Below are positions 1 to 5,935 of a DNA stretch of 6,408 nt, in pieces (within the stretch, counting starts at the first letter, position 1; every line of letters begins with the position of its first letter). The translations under genes and the position numbers were made by a program. Where the stretch lies: assembly GCA_016931515.1 (NCBI GenBank), contig JAFGEQ010000022.1, forward strand, positions 1 through 6,408. The letters run 5' to 3'. The stretch comes from a candidate division CSSED10-310 bacterium. Lineage in GTDB: Bacteria; CSSED10-310. Under the pieces are notes generated by a model. It was given only the letters and a program-made list of their open reading frames with translations. It ran no database searches and had not been told where the DNA came from.

Positions 1-1606
1 AATTTGTTCCAGGATAGATATCTGCAACCATTTGAGGAATTGTGTATGGAGCTTCTATCTTCCAGAGTTCAGTACCGTTTACTCCGTCATTCGCTAAGAA
101 GAACAATATTCCGTCGACATTCGTCATATAATATGGATTTGATGAGTTTGTTCCGGGATAAATATCTGCAATCTGAACTGCTTCGGTGTAGGGCCGTTCG
201 CATTTCCAGAGTTCTCTCCCATTGCTGACGTCACTGGCAGTGAAGAAAAGCGTGCCGTCAACGTCCATAAAGTCATACGGATAGCCTGACCAATCAACAA
301 TATCTTCAACAAGGACCAGATCGGTATAAGGATTCTCACTTTTCCAGGTTTCCGAACCGGTCAGGCCATTATTAGCCTGTAAGAAAAGAGTTCCATTTGC
401 ATTCGTTAGATACTTAGGGGTGGAATCAGTCGCTCCCGGATTCAGATCCGCAACTCTTGCAACGGAATTGTAAGGACTGGAACACTTCCATAGCTCTCTT
501 CCAGTGCTCCCATCAATGGCTTGGAAAAAAAGCGTTCCATTAACATTTGCTAAATATTCCGGATTCGATGAATTTGATCCTGGATAAATATCGGCAACAC
601 GAACAGCAGAAGTATACGGACTTGGACTTTTCCATAACTCCCAGCCAGCAGTTGCATCATTTCCCCTGAAAAACAGTGTTCCATTGACATTAGTCATGTT
701 CCTTGGCGCTGTCACACTGGAGATACGCAAAACGCTATTATAAGGAGATGTGCACTTCCATAAGTCGCCATTAGTCGTGCCATCATATGCGCATAATAAT
801 AGTGTGCCATCCATGTTGATGAAATTGCTGGGGTTTGAACCCTCAAGTCCCGGACGTATATCAGCGACCATTACTACATCGTTGTACGGGCTTTCACACT
901 TGAAAAGTTCAGACCAATACGGGGTTATATGTATCGCAGCGAATAAAAGAGTCCCGTTAACATTTGTCAGATTGTAAGGAGAAGATCCCTCCGTCCCGTG
1001 CAGGTTTTCGACCATTATAGCGGTTGTGTATGGGCTTGAGCATTTCCAAAGCTCTGCACCAGAAACACCATCGTTCGCCTGAAATAGAAGCGTTCCACCG
1101 ACATTTGTCAAGTATTTCGAATCAGAACCGCTTGCTCCGTTTCTAATGTCTGCAACTTGCACTGCTGAAGTATACGGACTCGAACATTTCCACAACTCGC
1201 TGCCAGTAATTCCATCGTTTGCCGTAAATAAAAGAGTTCCATTAACATTGGTAAGCCAGGATGGTCCACTACTCGCAGATCCAGGATTGATGTCTGTCAC
1301 GCGGGTTACATCAGTATAGGGACTTTCACATTTCCATAGTTCAGTACCAAAACTGTCATCATTCGCAGAGAAAAAAAGAACTCCGTTGACAACGACCAAT
1401 CCACCCGGGTAAGAACTGTACGATCCGGGAAAGATGTCCTTGACCATAACTGCTTCGGTGTATGGCGGTTCACTCTTCCAGAGTTCTCGTCCGGAAACCC
1501 CATCTGATGCAGAAAAAAATACAATATCTCCAATGATCACGTAGGATTGTGGGTCTGAGCCTGAATTTGGCAAATCAGAATGAATATCCTCAACCATGTA
1601 TGCCAT
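1..1606 (-). repeat. Array of 11 ELW-motif protein repeats, 144-bp period
   Basis: The coding repeat has a period of 48 codons (144 bp). Spacings between successive ELW motifs are 48, 48, 48, 48, 48, 42, 48, 48, 46 and 48 residues. The sixth unit lacks about six residues in the VADIxPG-to-LTN region, and the ninth lacks two. Conservation is strongest at ELWK, PYT/PYN, VADI, TNVNGTLFF and ANDG. The copies differ a good deal at the DNA level, so this is an old, diverged array rather than a recent expansion. It continues past the left edge: the last visible residues begin another unit. Confidence 0.85.
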
Positions 1607-1726
1607 ATCAGACTGCGCAAAAATTGTATAACAAAACAATAAAGTGTTCAATCCCAAATACATCGCTAAAAATGCGGTTTTGAAACTAAAACTGCTTTTT
1701 AGACCAGAACGATCGAGTATCAACAT
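1..1726 (-). CDS. Secreted ELWxxDGT-type repeat protein, N-terminal part (C-terminus off left edge)
   Basis: An open frame of 575 codons runs from the ATG at 1726 to the left edge without a stop. Residues 1-16 are basic/polar, 18-37 form a hydrophobic stretch, and cleavage after IFA (residue 37) is plausible, so the product is probably exported. From about residue 41 onward the protein is repeats only. The signature ELWK, or a variant (ELFK, DLWK, ETWK), recurs at residues 81, 129, 177, 225, 273, 321, 363, 411, 459, 505 and 553. A typical unit reads ELWKCSSPYTSAV, then VADIxPG, then LTNVNGTLFF, then ANDGxxG. This matches the known ELWxxDGT repeat family, except that the DGTxAGT part is replaced by an xSPYT segment. 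Inference: each unit may be a beta-propeller blade or similar beta module, and the protein probably acts at the cell surface or outside the cell. No catalytic motif is visible. The ATG at 1726 is preferred over the in-frame Met at residue 22 because a strong purine-rich ribosome binding site precedes it and the full signal peptide is retained. Confidence 0.88.
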   Translation of the reverse strand, partial: MLILDRSGLKSSFSFKTAFLAMYLGLNTLLFCYTIFAQSDMAYMVEDIHSDLPNSGSDPQSYVIIGDIVFFSASDGVSGRELWKSEPPYTEAVMVKDIFPGSYSSYPGGLVVVNGVLFFSANDDSFGTELWKCESPYTDVTRVTDINPGSASSGPSWLTNVNGTLLFTANDGITGSELWKCSSPYTSAVQVADIRNGASGSDSKYLTNVGGTLLFQANDGVSGAELWKCSSPYTTAIMVENLHGTEGSSPYNLTNVNGTLLFAAIHITPYWSELFKCESPYNDVVMVADIRPGLEGSNPSNFINMDGTLLLCAYDGTTNGDLWKCTSPYNSVLRISSVTAPRNMTNVNGTLFFRGNDATAGWELWKSPSPYTSAVRVADIYPGSNSSNPEYLANVNGTLFFQAIDGSTGRELWKCSSPYNSVARVADLNPGATDSTPKYLTNANGTLFLQANNGLTGSETWKSENPYTDLVLVEDIVDWSGYPYDFMDVDGTLFFTASDVSNGRELWKCERPYTEAVQIADIYPGTNSSNPYYMTNVDGILFFLANDGVNGTELWKIEAPYTIPQMVADIYPGTN

Positions 1727-1733
1727 GATTCCG

Positions 1734-1744
1734 CCCCCCCTCCC
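1734..1744 (-). promoter_or_regulatory. Ribosome binding site with a G7 tract, for the ELW-repeat gene
   Basis: Read on the minus strand, GGGAGGGGGGG lies immediately upstream of the ATG at 1726, with the GGAGG core a normal distance away. It supports the chosen start. The run of seven G within the Shine-Dalgarno region is unusual and could change length by slippage. Confidence 0.6.
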
Positions 1745-1798
1745 ATGCTAATCGAATTATCAAAAGACCCCTAATAAGACTGCTTTAATACAAGTTAC

Positions 1799-1827
1799 TT
1801 TTTACCAGAATTGAACTTTACGGTCAA
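1799..1827 (-). promoter_or_regulatory. Candidate sigma70-type promoter for the ELW-repeat gene
   Basis: On the minus strand, TTGACC (1827-1822) is followed after exactly 17 bp by TAAAAA (1804-1799). These match the -35 consensus at 5 of 6 positions and the -10 consensus at 4 of 6. The implied leader to the ATG at 1726 is roughly 65 bases. The host's sigma consensus is unknown, so this rests on pattern match and placement only. Confidence 0.4.
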
Positions 1828-1911
1828 TTAAAATCGTCTATGCTTGCCAGATTTTCCATCCGTAAAAAATAGGTTCCATCTCATACCAGGTACACTCAAA
1901 CGATATATTAA

Positions 1912-1940
1912 TTGACAACTGCGCGCGTGAAGCTCATATC
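1912..1940 (+). promoter_or_regulatory. Alternative upstream plus-strand promoter candidate
   Basis: A perfect -35 TTGACA (1912-1917) is followed after 17 bp by CATATC (1935-1940), which matches only 3 of 6 -10 positions. It would give a leader of about 210 bases to the mosaic gene at 2156 and would place the inverted repeat at 1954-1971 just downstream of the start of transcription. Confidence 0.25.
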
Positions 1941-1953
1941 TCTGTCGACATGC

Positions 1954-1971
1954 GATGATCCATTGATCATC
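1954..1971. repeat. Perfect 7-bp inverted repeat in the divergent intergenic region
   Basis: GATGATC, a 4-base spacer CATT, then GATCATC. The arms are exact reverse complements. No T-run follows on either strand, so it does not look like an intrinsic terminator. A dimeric regulator operator is possible. Its position near the middle of the divergent intergenic region fits that, but the length is short enough for chance. Confidence 0.4.
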
Positions 1972-2070
1972 ACACTGGGAGCTCCAATCACAACCGAAGT
2001 TTGCATGAGTTCTCTGAGGTTTTCTAACCATATCTTAACCAGAGCTTAATACCAGAAATCGAAAAACCAG

Positions 2071-2099
2071 TTGAAAATTCAGAACTCGATCTGTATCGT
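2071..2099 (+). promoter_or_regulatory. Candidate sigma70-type promoter for the mosaic surface-protein gene
   Basis: TTGAAA (2071-2076) and TATCGT (2094-2099) are separated by exactly 17 bp, matching the -35 consensus at 5 of 6 positions and the -10 at 4 of 6. Transcription would start near 2106, giving a leader of about 50 bases to the ATG at 2156. Placement makes it the better of the two plus-strand candidates. Confidence 0.38.
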
Positions 2100-2145
2100 A
2101 TTTCTTCAGGTAAAAGGGGTGGTAATGGGTTTAATCCAGGAGATC

Positions 2146-2152
2146 GGAGGGG
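2146..2152 (+). promoter_or_regulatory. Ribosome binding site deciding the start at 2156
   Basis: GGAGGGG lies a few bases before the ATG at 2156. An in-frame TAA at 2132-2134 excludes any start further upstream than this short leader, so the start is well determined. Confidence 0.7.
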
Positions 2153-2155
2153 TCG

Positions 2156-5100
2156 ATGAAGAGAAGAATTTTCAGGATATTTTTGTTTTTGTTTGTCATG
2201 TTGTTTCTGTCCCGGGACATCCTGGCCGCGACGGTGGACGGCCACGCATTCAAGGACGGCCAGACGGATCATTCCGGGATCACGATCCAGTTAGAGACTC
2301 TTCCCGGAGTGCCGGCGACCGGGTTTGCCGGAGCCGGTTTGCTGCTGGCGGGATTGAGCCTGTTTTTGCTCCGGAAACGGAACCGGACAGCCGGAGCGTT
2401 CGGGATCGTGCTGGCTGTTTCCGGGTTGAATTGCATTGCTTATGCGTTTGCAACCTATACCGCGGTAACCAGCACGGACGGATCGTACAGCATGACGGCA
2501 GTCGATCCCGGGAATTACCGCTTGGATGCGTCTGCACCGGGGTATTATCCGGAACATCGTGAGCCGATCGCGATCGCAGATGGAGCGAACATGATTCCGG
2601 ATATCACACTATATCCGATGACGACCCCGACACCGTCCTGTGCAGGCGGAACGCTTTATTCGGTCGACGACATTGTCGGAAACATGCGATGCGTGCCATC
2701 GGGAAGTTTTATCCAGGGATCGCCGTCGGATGAACCTTGTCGCCATGTAGGGGAACCCCAGTTTACCCATCTGGTTGCTCAGAATCTGGCAGTGATGGAA
2801 ACCGAGGTCACGCGTCAGATGTGGGCGGATTTACGATCAGCACAGGCGAGCCTGTCGATAGACCCGAGTGATATCATTTACAGTCCGGGCATGAATCATC
2901 CGGTGCAGATGGTGACCTGGTTCGAGGCAGTGCTTTTTACCAACTTGCTGTCTATTCAGAACGGTTACGACCGATGCTATTTCAAGGACTCAGGATTCGT
3001 GACGCCCGTGGATGCGACGAATTACACATCCGGTTCATTCTATTGCAATTTCAATGCGAATGGATACCGGTTGGCGAGTGAAGGCGAATGGGAGTATTTT
3101 TGCCGGGCCGGGACGGACGGAACCTTCTCATGCGAAGAACCCAGTTTCAATTCCGAGATATGCGGCGATTGCCCTTCAGGATTGTTGATTACATTGGAAC
3201 AATATTGTGTTTATTGTTCGAATCATCCCGGGACGTGCGCAGAAGTCGGGACCAAACTCCCGAATCCATGGGGATTGGTGGATATACACGGGAATGTTTC
3301 GGAGTGGTGCTGGGACTGGCTGGGAGATTATCCGGGCGGAACGAGGATGAACTATCGTGGTCCCAGTACGGGAACCGCGCGGATCGGTCGTGGAGGAGCC
3401 ATTTCCGGACCTGCCAGTTTATGCCGGTCAGCGAGCAGATTTTATGCTGCTGCACCGGAAAACCGTTATTTCACACGAGGTTTTCGAATCGTACGGCTTA
3501 TGGAGGAATCTGTCAACACACCAACCCCGGTCGCAAACTGCACGGCAGGCGAACTGATCGCCATCGATCCCATTGCAGGAAACATCCGCTGCGCGCCTCC
3601 GGGTGTTTTCGACCAGGGATCGCCGGGCACGGAAGCCTGCAGAAGCATGAATGAATTGATTTTCACCCATGAATTGGTCCGGAACATCGGTGTTATGGAA
3701 ACTGAAGTCACGCGGCAGATGTGGGCGGATTTACTATCAGTCCAGTCCTCGCTGCCCAACGATCCCAGTAATCCGGCTTTCAGCCCCACTCTGGCGCATC
3801 CGGTCATGCGAGCAACCTGGTACGAGTCGGTTCTTTTTGCAAACCTGCTTTCATTGCATAACGGATTCACCCGTTGCTACTACACGGATGCCGGATTCAG
3901 CACACCAGTGGATGCGTCAAACTACACCATCGGAAACGTTTTCTGCAATTTCGATACGGATGGATACCGATTGCCGACAGAAGGTGAATGGGAGTATTTT
4001 ACCCGCGCCGGAACGATCGGGGCTTTCTCCTGCAATGAAACCGGTTATGACATCGGCAACTGCACCTCCTGCACTGCTGGAACCCATCCGGTTCTGGAAC
4101 AATACTGTGTTTACTGCGCCAACGACCCGGGAGCCACCGAGGTTGCCGGATCGAAGCTCGGCAATCCTTGGAATATGACGGATGTACACGGCAATGTCAT
4201 GGAATGGTGCTGGGACTGGTACGGGAGTTATCCAACAGGATCAGCCATTGACCACCAGGGTCCAGGATCGGGAACAGACCGGGTTATCCGAAGTGGCTTT
4301 TTCAATACCGGCGCACCGAGTTGCCGGTCGGCAAGCCGTGGATATGGTTTGCCTGATTTCCGGAGTTCAATCGGATTCCGGTTGGTCAGAACGATCACAT
4401 CATATGTGCCGCCTGTTCCGACGAACACACCAGTCCAGACGGATACACCCACCGCGATACCAACGGACACACCGACGATGACCCCGACGGAAACACCCAC
4501 AAATACGCCAACGGAGACACCTACAAGTACACCGACGTATTTTCAGGTTAGTTGCCTTGCCATCCTTACCGAGTATCCGCTGGCACCAAGCGGAGTTTAC
4601 ACCATTGATCCCGACGGTTTGGGTGGAGATGATCCATATCAATGCTATTGTGATATGCTAACCGATGGAGGGGGATGGACTTACAGAATCTACGAAGATC
4701 TTCAAGCATATTGGAGTTTTGACGACCCTCTTCCTGAAGATGCCTCTGATTCAGATTGGGGAAATTATCCAGGCTTTTTTACAGGAACTGCAGGGCCGTC
4801 AACAGTTGTTCCATTTCCAGGATTTATCCAATCTGCCTCATTTGATGGATATGATCCCAATAGACTGGACCTTGACGTCATGGTTCCCTATACGGCTTCA
4901 AGCACAACGGTCTGGTGGGCAAGAAATACCAACTGCGGGAATAACAAGATACCTCTTATTTTCAGCGACAATCTAAGCACTTTAGGTGATCATTTCTTCG
5001 ATGCCAGATGTCGGATTAGTGGATCTGACAGGTTTTTTACGACTGGGACCGGTTGCCTTAATCATATGAACACTTGGAATCAGCACATATACATAGATAC

Positions 5101-5341
5101 TGGATCTGAGTGGCGAGTTTTTGTAAATGGTGTGGAATTGACATCAGATTCTGTTTATCCGTATGCGGGTTTATGGGGATTATCTCTTTCACATATAGGA
5201 TCTAATTCAGGTTGGGGAACTAACGGAATGTGGGGTGAAATTGATGATCTGGCTATTTTTAACCGGGAGTTAACAGAAGCTGAGATACAAGTCCTTTTCA
5301 ACCAGGCTGTTAACGATCATCTCCCTTTCCGATGGAGATAA
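2156..5341 (+). CDS. Mosaic membrane-anchored surface protein: split CarboxypepD-reg-like domain, two FGE-fold domains, Thr-Pro linker, LamG-like C-terminus
   Basis: This is a complete 1061-residue frame ending in TAA. Residues 1-24 are a signal peptide (basic start, hydrophobic core, cleavage near ILA). Residues 25-50 and 101-156 together resemble a carboxypeptidase-regulatory-like beta domain (DGSYSM, DPGNYRL, APGYYPE). The domain is split by a membrane hairpin at about 51-100: PATG at 53-56, hydrophobic 57-72, RKRNR at 73-77, hydrophobic 81-99. Residues 162-447 and 462-745 are two FGE/sulfatase-modifying-factor (SUMF1-like) domains with EVTRQMW, EGEWEYF, HGNV-EWCWDW, CRSASR and GFR-VR motifs. 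Residues 751-794 are a Thr-Pro linker. Residues 800-841 carry a fibrinogen-like CYCDMLTDGGGWT motif. Residues 850-1052 resemble a LamG/concanavalin-like jelly roll (AYWSFDD, ASFDG, WRVFVNG, GEIDDLAIFNREL). Only one Cys remains near the usual catalytic Cys pair of true FGE, so sulfatase activation is unlikely. Inferred role: surface binding or display, tethered to the inner membrane or released after cleavage. No neighbour hints at a substrate. Confidence 0.9.
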   Translation: MKRRIFRIFLFLFVMLFLSRDILAATVDGHAFKDGQTDHSGITIQLETLPGVPATGFAGAGLLLAGLSLFLLRKRNRTAGAFGIVLAVSGLNCIAYAFATYTAVTSTDGSYSMTAVDPGNYRLDASAPGYYPEHREPIAIADGANMIPDITLYPMTTPTPSCAGGTLYSVDDIVGNMRCVPSGSFIQGSPSDEPCRHVGEPQFTHLVAQNLAVMETEVTRQMWADLRSAQASLSIDPSDIIYSPGMNHPVQMVTWFEAVLFTNLLSIQNGYDRCYFKDSGFVTPVDATNYTSGSFYCNFNANGYRLASEGEWEYFCRAGTDGTFSCEEPSFNSEICGDCPSGLLITLEQYCVYCSNHPGTCAEVGTKLPNPWGLVDIHGNVSEWCWDWLGDYPGGTRMNYRGPSTGTARIGRGGAISGPASLCRSASRFYAAAPENRYFTRGFRIVRLMEESVNTPTPVANCTAGELIAIDPIAGNIRCAPPGVFDQGSPGTEACRSMNELIFTHELVRNIGVMETEVTRQMWADLLSVQSSLPNDPSNPAFSPTLAHPVMRATWYESVLFANLLSLHNGFTRCYYTDAGFSTPVDASNYTIGNVFCNFDTDGYRLPTEGEWEYFTRAGTIGAFSCNETGYDIGNCTSCTAGTHPVLEQYCVYCANDPGATEVAGSKLGNPWNMTDVHGNVMEWCWDWYGSYPTGSAIDHQGPGSGTDRVIRSGFFNTGAPSCRSASRGYGLPDFRSSIGFRLVRTITSYVPPVPTNTPVQTDTPTAIPTDTPTMTPTETPTNTPTETPTSTPTYFQVSCLAILTEYPLAPSGVYTIDPDGLGGDDPYQCYCDMLTDGGGWTYRIYEDLQAYWSFDDPLPEDASDSDWGNYPGFFTGTAGPSTVVPFPGFIQSASFDGYDPNRLDLDVMVPYTASSTTVWWARNTNCGNNKIPLIFSDNLSTLGDHFFDARCRISGSDRFFTTGTGCLNHMNTWNQHIYIDTGSEWRVFVNGVELTSDSVYPYAGLWGLSLSHIGSNSGWGTNGMWGEIDDLAIFNRELTEAEIQVLFNQAVNDHLPFRWR
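2306..2455 (+). other. Region encoding the PATG-containing transmembrane hairpin
   Basis: Codons 51-100 of the mosaic protein. PATG is followed by a Gly/Leu-rich hydrophobic segment of about 16 residues, the basic cluster RKRNR, and a second hydrophobic segment of about 20 residues. The basic loop fits the positive-inside rule, with both flanking beta segments outside. The first half has the order of parts of an LPXTG-like sorting signal (motif, hydrophobic stretch, basic tail), but it sits near the N-terminus inside a beta domain. Confidence 0.6.
2639..3496 (+). repeat. FGE-domain coding repeat, copy 1
   Basis: Encodes residues 162-447. It is collinear with copy 2 at an offset of exactly 900 bp (300 codons) until a two-residue difference just before the final GFR motif. 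A block such as GTGGGCGGATTTAC at 2821 recurs at 3721. This copy has extra Cys residues (for example in EYFCRAG and HPGTC) compared with copy 2. Confidence 0.85.
3539..4390 (+). repeat. FGE-domain coding repeat, copy 2
   Basis: Encodes residues 462-745. A hand count over residues 511-620 against 211-320 gives about 71 identical of 110 positions, so the copies are clearly products of intragenic duplication but have diverged. Copy 2 keeps the more canonical LPTEGEWEYF form. Each copy is preceded by a similar short segment (a TPTP linker, a Cys, then GN-RC-PPG or GN-RC-PSG). Confidence 0.85.
4406..4537 (+). repeat. Thr-Pro linker with degenerate short repeats
   Basis: Codons 751-794 encode repeated TPT units separated by E, N, D, S or M residues (TPTETPTNTPTETPTSTPT). 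At DNA level these are imperfect ACACCNACN-type units on both sides of short acidic codons. Such linkers are typically extended and solvent-exposed, and separate domains in exported proteins. This one sits exactly where base composition changes. Confidence 0.8.
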
Positions 5342-5935
5342 ATCAATTCACGAACTGGCTAGAAAATCGACATAGCTGATGAGAGAGGTTAGTGAACAGT
5401 ATTGATGCATGTGTAAAAGGTTTTTTTCGCAACAACCGATGCAGCATTATCAAGGGCTTGAGCGGCAATTAGGTGAATGGGAATGGTGGTGTGTGCCGGG
5501 GAGAAGGAGTGGACGGGAAGCACTATCTCCGGCAGCAACTGAAACGGAATGGTTTGAATCTTTCTCGTAGAAACCTCCTGAAATAGAAAAAGGCCGGAGT
5601 GAATGAACAATCCGACCAAGTTGAGATCACCTGCACGATGGCAAGCGATCAGTTAATGATGAAGAACGGAAACAACAACAATTTTATTTCTCAACGCTGA
5701 AAATTATCATTCCCCACCATCGATAAGTTTATCATCGCATGACGTTCCACTGACTCTGATCCCATTCTTGATTCAAAAAAGTCCTTGAGTTTCTCAGATT
5801 CGGGGAACGGGAACAGGGCACAGAACCGGAACTGGGAATTGTGTTATATGAGGTTCAATCTTTCACAGGCTTTTCCAGGCGCACCCTCTCCCATGCTTAT
5901 AAACACAGATCAGGAGTTCCAGTTCCCCCCATTGG
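5342..5935. other. Non-coding or decayed region between convergent genes
   Basis: About 590 bp with no convincing gene. The longest frames are short, have no good ribosome binding site and show no recognisable domain. One is a minus-strand frame at 5389-5619 of 76 codons beginning at a non-ATG codon. A weak stem is possible between GCCGGGGAGA (5495-5504) and TCTCCGGC (5526-5533). The segment 5802-5840 is rich in GGAAC-like units that are partly complementary to 5916-5930. No clear intrinsic terminator for either converging gene could be identified. It may hold an old gene remnant or an unrecognised RNA, but neither is supported directly. Confidence 0.5.
5802..5930. repeat. GGAAC-rich imperfect inverted repeat
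   Basis: GGGGAACGGGAAC (5802-5814) and GAACCGGAACTGGGAA (5823-5838) are imperfect reverse complements of GTTCCAGTTCCCCCC (5916-5930). Either could form a long-range stem closing a loop of about 80-100 bases. The match is imperfect and the purine-rich repetition raises the chance of coincidence. Confidence 0.35.

Noticed and set aside
1-1606. Regular 144-bp periodicity as a CRISPR or non-coding satellite array
   Set aside because: The period is a multiple of three, the minus-strand frame stays open throughout, and conservation is at the protein level. There are no identical short repeats with unique spacers.
2306-2386. Classical C-terminal LPXTG sorting signal marking the end of a separate protein
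   Set aside because: The frame continues without interruption into the rest of the beta domain and more than 900 further residues, so this is an internal segment, not a C-terminus.
2071-2562. Plus-strand 163-codon frame overlapping the start of the mosaic gene
   Set aside because: It begins at a non-ATG codon upstream of the true ribosome binding site, has low-complexity Arg/Gly-rich sequence, and is a shadow of the mosaic gene, which has clear domains.
3466-3870. Antisense 134-codon frame within the FGE region
   Set aside because: It lies wholly antisense to a well-supported domain-coding frame and shows no recognisable motif; it is expected by chance in such sequence.
4300-4395. Target region of a diversity-generating retroelement, since many such targets have FGE/C-type-lectin folds
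   Set aside because: The FGE domains are internal rather than at the C-terminus, no template repeat copy is seen in the window, and no reverse transcriptase is present.
5421-5427. T-run after the mosaic gene as an intrinsic terminator
   Set aside because: No stable GC-rich stem lies directly before it; the nearest possible arms pair for only about four bases.
5389-5619. Minus-strand 76-codon frame as a small gene
   Set aside because: It has no ATG start, no good ribosome binding site and no recognisable family. It extends upstream only a short way before a stop, so I left it as part of the non-coding gap.
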